This document shows positions 9,657-18,116 of a stretch of DNA of 39,142 bases, piece by piece. The notes beneath the pieces are model-generated. The model saw nothing but the letters and a program-made list of their open reading frames with translations, searched no databases and was not told the origin of the DNA. Source of the DNA: Spirochaetota bacterium (GTDB lineage Bacteria; Spirochaetota; UBA4802; JAFGDQ01). The stretch covers positions 1 to 39,142 of the forward strand of contig JAFGDQ010000053.1 in assembly GCA_016932015.1 (NCBI GenBank). Direction: 5' to 3'. The first letter of the stretch is position 1. The number at the start of each line of letters is the position of its first letter. A program made the position numbers and the translations under genes.

Positions 9657-10210
9657 AGTAAATCACCTAACTCTTTAATGCCCCGCTCGCGCAGCCGGGC
9701 CATTATTTTTTCGCAGATCCTGTTGTATCTGTACCTCGTTTGCTTGTAATTAAGCTTCAAATGTCTGCTGGCCTGGACAATTGTATACCTGTAAACAGCA
9801 ATGAGATTGAAAATAACAGTGTCTGACTTTTCATCCTCATCATCGCTTTCACTGCTTATCTCCTCTATTACCTGCGAAATCAGAACACGCGCTTCCCTGA
9901 AACCGTTTACATAGCCCATGCTGATATCATCAAAAAGGTCGCTGATATCCTCATCACTTTTTCTCTGCTTATAAAAATCGATTACAACAATACGGAGACA
10001 GCCTAAAAGCCATTTTCCGGGATTTTCAATTTCGTCCAGTTTATTGTAAAATCTGAAAAATACCTCCTGGCAAATATCTTCACTGTCATGATAATTGTTT
10101 ACCTTTGAGTAAATAGTACTGAACACAAGTGAGTAGAATGAATTGTAAAGATCATTAAACTTTTTAACTTTTGGATCTGAAAGCGCACCTGTAAGTTTCA
10201 ATGTAAGCAC
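9653..10210 (-). CDS. ECF-like RNA polymerase sigma factor
   Basis: This 185-residue protein has a clear sigma region 2 (FNDLYNSFYSLVFSTIYSKV, then DSEDICQEVFFRFYNKL and WLLGCLRIVVIDFYKQRK). The C-terminal region 4 is less orthodox: the expected helix-turn-helix is replaced by IVQASRHLKLNYKQTRYRYN, though the end (ICEKIMARLRE) looks normal. The annotated start is GTG at 10210. A TTG three codons later (10201) has a better-placed AAAGGTG and may be the true start. It is the first gene of a minus-strand set with the three module proteins, so it probably controls envelope genes in response to the FecR partner. It could be autoregulated. No target promoter can be named from this window. Confidence 0.82.
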   Translation of the reverse strand: MLTLKLTGALSDPKVKKFNDLYNSFYSLVFSTIYSKVNNYHDSEDICQEVFFRFYNKLDEIENPGKWLLGCLRIVVIDFYKQRKSDEDISDLFDDISMGYVNGFREARVLISQVIEEISSESDDEDEKSDTVIFNLIAVYRYTIVQASRHLKLNYKQTRYRYNRICEKIMARLRERGIKELGDLL

Positions 10211-10436
10211 CTTTGCTTTACAAAATTATAGTAGAGAAAAACAGGAAAAATTCCCCAATTTTTTTGATTTTTTTCGGATTTTTTTTTAAAAGCAATAAAT
10301 GAAAGAAAAAATTCATACCGGTTATTCCGGAAAAATCACTATGAATTATATATCTATATAATAATATCGTTAGAGAAAGTAATAATTTTGAAAAAATTTC
10401 TAATATTCAGGCTTATGCTGTCTGCTATTAAAATAT

Positions 10437-11018
10437 TTATCCTGAAAATTCCTCAATCAGATTATGAATTTCATCCTTTCCTTCACGGGTTTTTGAGGAG
10501 GATAAAAATATAGAATTTGTATCCACCATGAATTCAGAGGCAATTGTTTTTACGGCTTTTATTCTCTGGCTTTTTGAAAGTTTATCGCATTTTGTTGCGA
10601 TGACGGCTACAGGTCTGTTCTGACCCGCAATTGATGCAACAATATCCCTCTCAAAATCTCCCGGCACTCTCCTTATATCAACCAGCAGGAATGCGATTTT
10701 TAGAGTCGGCCTGTTCGAAATATACTCTTTTATCAACGGCATGAATTTCTCACGGATATTTTTTGAAACCCTTGCATATCCGTAACCCGGCATATCCGCC
10801 AGTGAAATATTGTCATTGATTACGAAAAAATTTACAAGCTTTGTAACACCGGGCTTTGCCCCTGTTTTCACAAGGGATTTACGGCCTGTCAGCATATTTA
10901 TCAGAGATGATTTTCCTGTATTTGACCTGCCGAAAAAAGCGAACTCAGGATAATCATAGTCAGGAAAATCTTTGGCTTTACCCGCACTTTTTATGAATTT
11001 AACATTTTTAATTTTCAT
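10437..11018 (-). CDS. engB: Ribosome biogenesis GTPase EngB/YsxC
   Basis: This GTPase is needed for assembly of the large ribosomal subunit. The reading frame is open for 64 codons further upstream, across the end of rimI. The family begins just before KNVKFIKSAGKAKDFPDYDY, so I place the start at the ATG at 11018, giving 193 residues, a normal EngB length. G1 is GRSNTGKSS, the G2-region Thr lies in KPGVTKLVNFF, G3 is DMPGYG and G4 is TKCDK. G5 is SSSKTREGKDEI. The Shine-Dalgarno site is weak (CAAAGAA). The gene follows rimI after an 82-base gap containing a long hairpin. Confidence 0.93.
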   Translation of the reverse strand: MKIKNVKFIKSAGKAKDFPDYDYPEFAFFGRSNTGKSSLINMLTGRKSLVKTGAKPGVTKLVNFFVINDNISLADMPGYGYARVSKNIREKFMPLIKEYISNRPTLKIAFLLVDIRRVPGDFERDIVASIAGQNRPVAVIATKCDKLSKSQRIKAVKTIASEFMVDTNSIFLSSSKTREGKDEIHNLIEEFSG

Positions 11019-11038
11019 ATTGAATTCTTTGAAAGGCC

Positions 11039-11081
11039 TTACAGCATCAGCACGCAGTTTAACCGCGGGCTGATGCTGTAA
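11039..11081. repeat. Perfect 13-bp inverted repeat between rimI and engB
   Basis: TTACAGCATCAGC (11039-11051) and its exact reverse complement (11069-11081) flank a 17-base loop. It begins about 20 bases past the rimI stop and ends about 20 bases before the engB start. No T-run follows on the minus strand, so it may act as an attenuator, a processing site or an mRNA-stabilising hairpin within the operon rather than a terminator. Confidence 0.6.
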
Positions 11082-11100
11082 AAATGTATTAACTGCTGTT

Positions 11101-11550
11101 TTACCAAAGATCTTTCCTGATAAGAACAGCATGGTCATCAGGATAATAATTTTTCCGGATGCCTGTTTCCTGAAATCCGAGCTTTCTGTAAAAAGCTCTT
11201 GCTCCGACATTCTTTTCTCTTACCTCAAGAAACATGACTTTCGCGCCGGCCCTGCCGTATTTACGTATGTAGTAATTAATAAAAGACATTGCAATGCCGC
11301 GCTTGCGGAAATCACCCGATACGGCGATTTTATGCAGCTGAATTTCTTCCCCTACAAACCATGCTATTGCAAAACCGATTATATCTTTTCCATATTCCGC
11401 TACAATTATATCTGAAAGCGAAACATCGAATTCATTATAAAACCCTGACATAGACCACGGATTTTTAAACGACTCCTGCTCTATCATATAGATCTGTTCA
11501 ATATCATCTATACCGGCTTTGCGAAGAGAATAATCAATACTCTGGAGCAT
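11101..11550 (-). CDS. rimI: Ribosomal protein alanine N-acetyltransferase RimI-like
   Basis: This is a GNAT-family acetyltransferase, predicted to acetylate the N-terminal alanine of ribosomal protein S18. Its 149 residues match the family. Visible features are IEQESFKNPWS, the acetyl-CoA binding loop VSGDFRKRGIAMSF, and the final LEVREKNVGARAFYRKLGF and GIRKNYY, all typical of RimI. The ATG at 11550 lies 11 bases after the ilvD stop, and the end of ilvD supplies a GAGGAA, so translation is probably coupled. The grouping with engB suggests a ribosome-related role, but GNAT substrates cannot be proved from sequence. Confidence 0.85.
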   Translation of the reverse strand: MLQSIDYSLRKAGIDDIEQIYMIEQESFKNPWSMSGFYNEFDVSLSDIIVAEYGKDIIGFAIAWFVGEEIQLHKIAVSGDFRKRGIAMSFINYYIRKYGRAGAKVMFLEVREKNVGARAFYRKLGFQETGIRKNYYPDDHAVLIRKDLW

Positions 11551-11561
11551 ATGCTTATTTC

Positions 11562-13403
11562 TTAAAGTTCCTCAGCTTTTTTCCGGACAGCTCCTTTATC
11601 CGCGGACATGGCAAGTTTCGAATAAATACGAAGGGCATTAGAGATCACTCTCTTCCTTCCCGCGGGTTTGTACGCGTTCTTCCCTTTAGCCTGCTCCTTC
11701 TTTCTTCTGGCAGCAAGTTCTTTTGCAGGAAGTTTTACATCCAGCTTTCTGGCTTTAATATCTATCTCAATGATATCCCCGTCTTTAACAAGAGCAATGT
11801 CTCCTCCGTTTGCAGCTTCAGGTGAAACGTGCCCGATTGACAGGCCGGAAGTGCCGCCTGAGAATCGTCCGTCAGTGATTAGCGCGCATTCCTTGCCGAG
11901 ATTCATGGACTTGATATAGGATGTCGGGTAAAGCATCTCCTGCATTCCCGGGCCTCCGCTCGGACCTTCATAGCGGATAACCACAACATCTCCGGACTTT
12001 ATCTTTCCGCCGAGAATAGCGTCACATGCTGCTTCCTGTGAAAAATATACTTTCGCAGGGCCGCTGAATTTATATATGCTTGGATCAACACCTGCTGTTT
12101 TTACTATGGATCCGTCCTTGGCTATATTACCGTAAAGAACAGCAAGCCCTCCGTCTTTTGAATATGCATTTTCAATAGTCCTTATGCAGCCGTTTTTTCT
12201 GTCAGTATCAAGAGTTTTATACATTGTGCCCTGGGAACCGAGCTTGAGGTTGCGTCCCCTGCCTTTTGGAGCACTTCTGTATATTTCTGTTGCAGCAGCT
12301 ACTGCAGTCGGCCTTACTATATCATACATATCAAGAGCATCTTTCAGGGTGCCGGTATCCACACGTTTAACAGAAGTGTCAATCAGTCCCGCTCTGTCGA
12401 GTTCGCCCATAATACCAAGAATTCCTCCGGCCCTGTTGACATCTTCTACGTGATATGCGGAACTTGGCGCAACTTTGCAGATGTTCGGAACTTTCTTTGA
12501 AAGCGTATCAATATCCTTCATGGTGAAAGTCACACCTGCCTCCTGGGCAACTGCAAGCAAATGAAGAACAGTATTGGTTGAACCACCCATTGCAATATCA
12601 AGTGCCATAGCATTCATAAATGCTTTTTTAGTGGCTATTGATTTAGGAAGCACTGAATCATCGCCTTTATTATAGTAAATATCAATCATTTCAATTATGC
12701 GGTGAGCTGCTTTCTCGAAAAGCTTTATCCTGTTCTTATGAGTAGCCACAATTGTGCCGTTGCCCGGAAGAGCAAGACCGATCGCTTCAGTAAGGCAGTT
12801 CATTGAATTTGCGGTAAACATACCTGAACATGATCCGCATGTAGGGCAGGCCAGCTTTTCGATTTCATCGATCTCGCTGTCACTGACTTTCGGATCGGCT
12901 GACATTATCATTGCATCGATTAAATCATACTTCTTTCCTTTTATTACTCCGGCTTCCATTGGCCCGCCTGAAACAAAAATCGTCGGAATATTCAGTCTCA
13001 TTGAAGCCATAAGCATACCGGGTACGATCTTATCGCAGTTCGGAATACATATCATGGCATCCGGCATGTGAGCATTGCACATATATTCAACACTGTCAGC
13101 AATTACTTCGCGTGAAGGAAGAGAATAAAGCATTCCGTCATGACCCATCGCAATACCATCATCTATCGCGATTGTATTGAACTCGGCTGCGAAATATCCC
13201 ATTTTTTCAATAATTGCTTTGATCTGCTGTCCTATTTCATGCAGATGAACATGCCCGGGTACAAACTGGGTAAATGAATTTACAATAGCTATTATGGGTT
13301 TGCCTATCTGGCTTTCTTTCATTCCATTGGCGCGCCACAGGCTTCTGGCACCTGCCATCCTTCTTCCTTTGGTACTTTTCTCACTTCTTAATGGTATTGA
13401 CAT
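11562..13403 (-). CDS. ilvD: Dihydroxy-acid dehydratase
   Basis: This iron-sulfur enzyme dehydrates 2,3-dihydroxy-isovalerate and -methylvalerate to the 2-keto acids of valine, leucine and isoleucine synthesis. The 613 residues match the long bacterial form. Conserved stretches include [43 protein letters not shown]-like [17 protein letters not shown], and near the C terminus [15 protein letters not shown] with [20 protein letters not shown]. The cluster-binding cysteines are present. AGGAG lies 6 bases before the ATG at 13403. It is the first gene of ilvD-rimI-engB and is divergent from the tautomerase at 13611. No other branched-chain gene is near. Confidence 0.96.
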   Translation of the reverse strand: MSIPLRSEKSTKGRRMAGARSLWRANGMKESQIGKPIIAIVNSFTQFVPGHVHLHEIGQQIKAIIEKMGYFAAEFNTIAIDDGIAMGHDGMLYSLPSREVIADSVEYMCNAHMPDAMICIPNCDKIVPGMLMASMRLNIPTIFVSGGPMEAGVIKGKKYDLIDAMIMSADPKVSDSEIDEIEKLACPTCGSCSGMFTANSMNCLTEAIGLALPGNGTIVATHKNRIKLFEKAAHRIIEMIDIYYNKGDDSVLPKSIATKKAFMNAMALDIAMGGSTNTVLHLLAVAQEAGVTFTMKDIDTLSKKVPNICKVAPSSAYHVEDVNRAGGILGIMGELDRAGLIDTSVKRVDTGTLKDALDMYDIVRPTAVAAATEIYRSAPKGRGRNLKLGSQGTMYKTLDTDRKNGCIRTIENAYSKDGGLAVLYGNIAKDGSIVKTAGVDPSIYKFSGPAKVYFSQEAACDAILGGKIKSGDVVVIRYEGPSGGPGMQEMLYPTSYIKSMNLGKECALITDGRFSGGTSGLSIGHVSPEAANGGDIALVKDGDIIEIDIKARKLDVKLPAKELAARRKKEQAKGKNAYKPAGRKRVISNALRIYSKLAMSADKGAVRKKAEEL

Positions 13404-13610
13404 ATCAAACTCCTGAAAAAATATTCTCGTATAATCTATTATCTGTTAATGTTTATTTTTTTATTAAATCAGCTGATACAGTAGTTATCAATAAAAAACA
13501 TTAAATAGAAATATTATCAAATTTAAATATCGCATCCCAGAAAAAATACTTGATGTCAAGATAAATAATACTAAAAATACCTAGTAAAATTCAAATTAAA
13601 AGGAATTAGA

Positions 13611-13838
13611 ATGCCGCATGTAACTGTTAAACTGTATCCCGGAAGAACAGAGGAGCAGAAGAAAAAACTTTCCGAAGAAATACTCAAAAACGTCGTCAGC
13701 ATTGCAGGATGCGAAAAAAAATCCGTATCTGTTGCTATTGAAGAGGTCAATCCCGAAGACTGGGCAGAAACATATAAAAAAGAAATAATGAATAATGATA
13801 AACTTTATGTCAAACCCGGATATGACCCGTTCAAATAA
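13611..13838 (+). CDS. 4-oxalocrotonate tautomerase-like protein
   Basis: This 75-residue protein begins MPHVTVKLYPGRTEEQKKKL, giving the N-terminal Pro (after Met removal) that acts as catalytic base in this superfamily. The following helix and EILKNVV match the usual 60-80 residue subunit, although the C-terminal tail (VKPGYDPFK) is longer than in minimal tautomerases. A good AAAGGA precedes the ATG. It is divergent from ilvD across a 207-base AT-rich gap and is followed by an AAA ATPase gene 31 bases later. The substrate is unknown. Confidence 0.82.
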   Translation: MPHVTVKLYPGRTEEQKKKLSEEILKNVVSIAGCEKKSVSVAIEEVNPEDWAETYKKEIMNNDKLYVKPGYDPFK

Positions 13839-13869
13839 ATTCCTATAAAATATATATAGAGATAAAAAA

Positions 13870-14595
13870 ATGCATCTTACAGAAATCAGCATACATCCGG
13901 ACAAGTTTCCCAACAGGGAGGTTTATCCGTTCAATCTCGAGATTTTTCGCCATCCGAAAACCATTTCACTTAATTCCGGAGTAACACTTTTTGCAGGGGA
14001 AAACGGTACAGGAAAATCCACTCTGCTTGAGGCTGTAACGCGTTTGTGCAATATACATATATGGCAGGACAGCGAAAGGGCGCGCTATAAACGCAGCCCT
14101 TATGAAAGAAAGTTCTACAGATATATCTCCGTTAAGTGGGCTGACGAACCGGTTGCCGGTTCTTTTTTCGGATCAAGTGTTTTCCAGAACTTCACGAGAA
14201 TACTTGATGAATGGGCAACTCTTGACCCGGATCAGCTTAATTATTACGGCGGAAAGTCACTCATGACACAGTCACACGGCCAGTCGCTTATGTCTTTTTT
14301 CAGAAGCAGATATACAATAAAAGGCCTGTACCTGCTTGATGAACCGGAAACCGCCCTCTCTCCCAGAACACAGCTTGAGCTTCTTGATATAATCATGAAG
14401 TCTATCAGGAATACTGACGCGCAGTTTATAATCGCGACACATTCCCCGATACTGCTTGCGTTCCCTGATGCGGACATTTTCAGTTTTGACGACAAAGCAA
14501 TCAAAAAAATAAAATACGAAGATACAAGCCATTATAAAATATTCAGGGATTTTATGGCAGATACGGATAAATACATAAGCGACTTAAAAAAATAA
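13870..14595 (+). CDS. AAA/ABC-like ATPase
   Basis: This 241-residue soluble ATPase of the ABC/SMC-like AAA type has Walker A GENGTGKST (residues 43-51), a signature-like segment MTQSHGQSLMSFF, Walker B LYLLDEPETALS and an H-loop ATHSPIL. No membrane partner or nuclease domain is fused or adjacent, so it is neither a clear ABC transporter subunit nor a two-gene defence system. Small AAA proteins of this kind (AAA_21/AAA_23-like) are common and mostly uncharacterised. It probably shares a transcript with the tautomerase 31 bases upstream. It converges with the UROD-family gene at 14604, leaving 8 bases between the stops. Confidence 0.82.
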   Translation: MHLTEISIHPDKFPNREVYPFNLEIFRHPKTISLNSGVTLFAGENGTGKSTLLEAVTRLCNIHIWQDSERARYKRSPYERKFYRYISVKWADEPVAGSFFGSSVFQNFTRILDEWATLDPDQLNYYGGKSLMTQSHGQSLMSFFRSRYTIKGLYLLDEPETALSPRTQLELLDIIMKSIRNTDAQFIIATHSPILLAFPDADIFSFDDKAIKKIKYEDTSHYKIFRDFMADTDKYISDLKK

Positions 14596-14603
14596 TACAG
14601 TTT

Positions 14604-15935
14604 CTAATTATACATTCCGTATTCTTTGGCGAATTCAATCATTGCTCCAACCGTTTCCTCCTGGCCGTCATCAACCTGAGTGCCTGGTGCGAGTATATAG
14701 CCACCGCCTTTTCCGCAATAGTCTATAAGCTGTTTAACACTTTCCTTAACCTGTTCACCTGTACCGGTCGCGATCTGGGTGATCGGAACATTACCCTGAA
14801 TGCTGCATACGTCTCCGAGAATATCCTTTGCCTTTTTCATATCCGTCCTGTCAAACAGCCATGAAGTTGCAGCTTTAGGAAGCTCCCTTATATACTCCAG
14901 CCTGGAGTCGAACACTCCTTCGGCAAACGGAGAAGGTATAAGCCCCTCATCAATCATTCTCAGCATGAACGCTTTAAAAGTCGGCCAGTAAAACTGCTCA
15001 TATTGCTTCTGTGACATGAACCCGTCCGATCCCTTGTGCAGCGGCATCATAACAACAGGAGTAACACCCAGAGGCGCGTCAGGCACAGGCATCATTCTTA
15101 ATATTTTCTCGCATGCTTTAATTACATTATCAGGCTGCCTGTAAAGATCAACCATTGTGCCTGAGGTGCCGCGCAGTGAATCTCCAAGTACATCAAACGG
15201 AGCGGCACCGAATCCTCTTGTAAAAGCAGGGAACCCTATTTGAGCGAGACGTTCGCCTGTCTCCAGCGCAATTCGCGCGGGTTCCATGCTCATTTCCGCA
15301 GTTTTCTTCATCAGCTCAAAAGACTCCTGGAGCTCCCCGTCCAGAAAAGAGCCGTACGGAAATCCCAGGCCTATACTGTCAGCAGCAAGTCGCGGAAATT
15401 TTTCAAGCCCCTTCAAAGAGGTATGAAGCCGCGGTATATAGCACCTTATCATAAAATCCGTAGGATCCTCGAGAAAGTGCGGATATTCATCAGACTTCAT
15501 GTACTCCTGTTCAACAAACTGATACTGAACATCATCTGGCAGGCTGAATCCCGCCCATTTCATATTTGTCTGCTGCAGCATTTCCATTGCAGGCCCGCAG
15601 TTTAAAAAAATAAAAGAGGAACAATCCGGTTCAAAATCCCTGTGAAACTGTATCATAGCTTCGGCTGCTTCCTGCCATCTTTCGTACATCGTAGCTTTCT
15701 GATTGATACCTTTTCTGCGAAGAGCAAATGCACCGGCAAGCGCATTTACCGGAATCCTGACTGGATTCTTTTTCAACTCAAGTGCATCCCTGAAGAGATT
15801 AGCTCTTTCCTTGTATTTCGCTTCAGCTTCCGGGCTGTCGAATTTTATTCCGTCACCCCTGGCCCATGCATCAAGACGAACACTTCTTTTCTCTTCAGGT
15901 GTTAACTTTTTCCAGTTATCTGGTTTCCCTGACAT
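14604..15935 (-). CDS. Uroporphyrinogen decarboxylase (URO-D) family protein, non-canonical
   Basis: This 443-residue protein of the URO-D/methyltransferase superfamily is longer than HemE (about 350). The C-terminal half has the family pattern: SIQGNVPITQIATGTGEQV, LIDYCGKGGGYILAPGTQVD and AMIEFAKEYG. Where corrinoid methyltransferases of the MtaA type have an H-x-C zinc motif, this protein reads SWLFDRTDMKKAK, so those zinc ligands appear absent. It also lacks neighbouring corrinoid-protein genes. It may belong to the poorly characterised clade of anaerobic URO-D proteins with an FDxTDM motif. A strong GGGGGT precedes the ATG at 15935. The reaction is unknown. HemE activity is unlikely. Confidence 0.8.
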   Translation of the reverse strand: MSGKPDNWKKLTPEEKRSVRLDAWARGDGIKFDSPEAEAKYKERANLFRDALELKKNPVRIPVNALAGAFALRRKGINQKATMYERWQEAAEAMIQFHRDFEPDCSSFIFLNCGPAMEMLQQTNMKWAGFSLPDDVQYQFVEQEYMKSDEYPHFLEDPTDFMIRCYIPRLHTSLKGLEKFPRLAADSIGLGFPYGSFLDGELQESFELMKKTAEMSMEPARIALETGERLAQIGFPAFTRGFGAAPFDVLGDSLRGTSGTMVDLYRQPDNVIKACEKILRMMPVPDAPLGVTPVVMMPLHKGSDGFMSQKQYEQFYWPTFKAFMLRMIDEGLIPSPFAEGVFDSRLEYIRELPKAATSWLFDRTDMKKAKDILGDVCSIQGNVPITQIATGTGEQVKESVKQLIDYCGKGGGYILAPGTQVDDGQEETVGAMIEFAKEYGMYN

Positions 15936-16075
15936 AAGTACCCCCTGTACATACCTGAGAGAATACTCTTCTTAATTAAAAATAAGTCAATTATATTATC
16001 TGGTACTAATAGTTTTGTTTCAACTATGACGTGTTATTAAATCTGCATACAGCGGTGGAATATTCCTGAATGTGG

Positions 16076-16384
16076 TTATTGTATATTTAAAAAATTCGTT
16101 AAATTTAAAACTTTTACTGTAGTTCTTATCTGTTCCGTTACATTGACAATGGACATTTTTCTTTTTGACCTTGCAAGAGACTGTACAAAACTAACCAGCA
16201 TAGCTATCGCGGATGAATCAACAAAACGGACCTGCTTAAAATCCAGCATAATATCCACTTTCGAGTCTTTCAGAGCCGCTTCTTTTAACTCCTTTAATAT
16301 CATATCCGAATTATTAATATTCATTGATTCCAGCTTTAATATTATCTCGAGTACTTTCCCGTTATTATTTACTGTTAACATCAT
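16076..16384 (-). CDS. STAS-domain anti-sigma factor antagonist-like protein
   Basis: This 102-residue single-domain STAS protein has the core DFKQVRFVDSSAIAMLVSFV, with DSS at residues 56-58 in the position where anti-anti-sigma factors are phosphorylated. It likely responds to a serine kinase of the RsbW type or takes part in a similar partner switch, but no kinase or phosphatase gene is close by. AGAGGT lies very near the first ATG (16384). The second ATG (16381) has better spacing and may be the real start. It stands alone, 140 bases from the UROD-family gene. Confidence 0.85.
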   Translation of the reverse strand: MMLTVNNNGKVLEIILKLESMNINNSDMILKELKEAALKDSKVDIMLDFKQVRFVDSSAIAMLVSFVQSLARSKRKMSIVNVTEQIRTTVKVLNLTNFLNIQ

Positions 16385-16587
16385 TACCTCTGAAAATAAA
16401 ATAATTATACTGATTACTTTAATGTATAATATTTAAATATATATTGATTTTTTATGCTGTAATATAAATTTATTTATTCCGCTAAATACAATGAGAAAAA
16501 AAACCTGTCAAACGCAAAAATTAAAAAGCAGTACTTCGTTATAGTATACTACTATTTTTCTTGTTTTTCAAAATTATTTTCCTGTTT

Positions 16588-16720
16588 TCTCCCGTATTGT
16601 TATGCGGGCACTTATTGACAAAATCAGACAGCCCGCGATTTGCACTGGTTGTCTTTAAAAAACGGTTGAAAAAACCCTGCCGGAATTTATAATTAAAGGA
16701 AATCCGGTTATATTTATTAA
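16588..16720 (+). other. Hairpin-rich leader in front of the CPBP gene
   Basis: The gap 16385-16762 has no gene. Within it GCGGGC (16604-16609) can pair with GCCCGC (16631-16636), while an upstream CCCG near 16591 can pair with the same CGGG, giving alternative folds. Further on are GGTT-gaaa-AACC and a CCGGAATTT/AAATCCGG stem near 16680-16714. This may be a structured 5' leader. I do not recognise a known RNA class. Confidence 0.3.
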
Positions 16721-16762
16721 AGGACTCTCAATCTTCAACAATATTTGACGATATAAAAAAAA

Positions 16763-17458
16763 TTGAAAGATAATATTAATACAAGAAGCGTTTTATTAAG
16801 ACTGCTGTTTATTTCTCTTCCGTTGCTTCTTAATGATTTTTATCTCCAGCTCATACCTGAAGACTCAGTAAAGCTGAATATAATACTGGACCTTATAATA
16901 TACACAGGGTGGCAGACTTCTGTAATATATTTCGCGTATAAGGCAGGATGGTTTACTTTCACGGATCTTGGAATATCTTTAAAAAATTTAAAGAAACAGG
17001 TTCTTTACGGAATTGTTCTTCTGATCATTATATTAGTTCTCATTATTGCTCTTACGCTTATATTCGGCGTCTTAAAAAACAAGTTCAATATGAACATATC
17101 TTCAATATGGTATTTCCCTGTTCCGAAATGGCATCCCCTTGCTGTATTCCTGTATGTCTTTTACCTCTCTTTCACAGCAGGTATTTATGAAGAAATAATA
17201 TACAGGGGAATAGTAATACGGCAGCTGCGTTTCGCGACATCGAATAAATTTTTACTCATTTTCGGATCTGCCGTACTGTTCACCCTGATACACTGGTCAA
17301 TGGGGCTTAGTACATGGATTGAGGCTTTTGTATACGGAATCCTGTGGGCGTTCCTCTTTTTAAAATACAGGTCGCTGATTCCGATTATGACCGCGCATTT
17401 TCTTTATGATTTTTTGACAATATATCAGGTTCATGAAAAAATTATCCGGTTTTTCTGA
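16763..17458 (+). CDS. CPBP-family intramembrane glutamic endopeptidase-like protein
   Basis: This integral membrane protein of 231 residues has about seven hydrophobic segments. The three CPBP (Abi, CAAX-protease-like) motifs are intact: EEIIYR (EExxxR), FTLIH (FxxxH) and HFLYD (HxxxD) near the C terminus. Such proteins are predicted membrane proteases. Substrates are rarely known, and roles range from prenyl-protein processing to bacteriocin immunity. The start is taken as TTG at 16763. The Shine-Dalgarno site is poor, and no better ATG exists upstream in frame. It converges with the DUF2062 gene 61 bases downstream. Confidence 0.82.
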   Translation: MKDNINTRSVLLRLLFISLPLLLNDFYLQLIPEDSVKLNIILDLIIYTGWQTSVIYFAYKAGWFTFTDLGISLKNLKKQVLYGIVLLIIILVLIIALTLIFGVLKNKFNMNISSIWYFPVPKWHPLAVFLYVFYLSFTAGIYEEIIYRGIVIRQLRFATSNKFLLIFGSAVLFTLIHWSMGLSTWIEAFVYGILWAFLFLKYRSLIPIMTAHFLYDFLTIYQVHEKIIRFF

Positions 17459-17519
17459 TTTGAATGAATAACGATCCGTGCTTTCGCATGATCCTTCTCA
17501 TAAAAGACGGATGCTCAGA

Positions 17520-18116
17520 TTACTCGCCTGAAGCAATATCATCTCTGGTTTCGAAATGCAGAACAGGCCTTGCATGTGTGAGCATTCTCTGCTCAACCTT
17601 TCTTCTGTGACGTATTATTGAATAGCGTGTTATCTTGTACAGTACTATTGTTCCGATTATCGCGTAAGGGAGGGAACCGATAAAAATCGGCTTTCCTGTT
17701 TTAAGCATCAGGTTTCCGAATTCAACAATAGAATCCCAGAAACCTGCGTCCAGTACCTTCTGCCACAGATCCGAAAAACGGTCATAACTCATTGCGGATT
17801 TGAATCTGAATACATAATCGCCCAGCCATATTCCGGTATAATAACAGATAAAATAATACGGAACAATGGTAAAATAATTGGTAAGCCATGTGAGACTAAT
17901 GGCAATAGGCAGGTTAAATCTCCATCTTCCTGAAAATTTAAACACGGACCATACCAGCCCCACAATCGCCATCTGGAATCCGAATGTAGGAGTCAGAGCA
18001 ATAAAGGCCCCTACCGCAACACTGCGGGCGATATATTCAGGAGAAAACCTGCTTGAAGATAATGCCCTGAAAATCTTCTTTATATCAGCCCAGATTGTCT
18101 TTGTTTTCTTTATCAT
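17520..18116 (-). CDS. DUF2062 membrane protein
   Basis: This 198-residue protein has two to three membrane segments and the DUF2062 hallmark VAVGAFIALTPTFGFQMAIVG, followed by LTWLTNYFTIVPYYFICYY. DUF2062 proteins are small inner-membrane proteins, sometimes fused or adjacent to glycosyltransferases, with no established biochemical role. The ATG at 18116 has only a weak GGT upstream. A cell-envelope glycosyltransferase region begins 0.8 kb away on the other strand, a context seen for the family, but no operon link exists here. Confidence 0.82.
   Translation of the reverse strand: MIKKTKTIWADIKKIFRALSSSRFSPEYIARSVAVGAFIALTPTFGFQMAIVGLVWSVFKFSGRWRFNLPIAISLTWLTNYFTIVPYYFICYYTGIWLGDYVFRFKSAMSYDRFSDLWQKVLDAGFWDSIVEFGNLMLKTGKPIFIGSLPYAIIGTIVLYKITRYSIIRHRRKVEQRMLTHARPVLHFETRDDIASGE

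Noticed and set aside
11019-11210. Longer EngB with a 64-residue N-terminal extension
   Set aside because: The extra frame overlaps the end of rimI and the hairpin, and homology begins only near the ATG at 11018.
13870-14595. AAA ATPase as a two-gene defence system
   Set aside because: No nuclease, reverse transcriptase or other effector is adjacent. The neighbours are a tautomerase-like gene and a UROD-family gene.
16763-17458. CPBP protein as a bacteriocin immunity gene
   Set aside because: No bacteriocin precursor or transporter gene is nearby, so only the general family call is supported.
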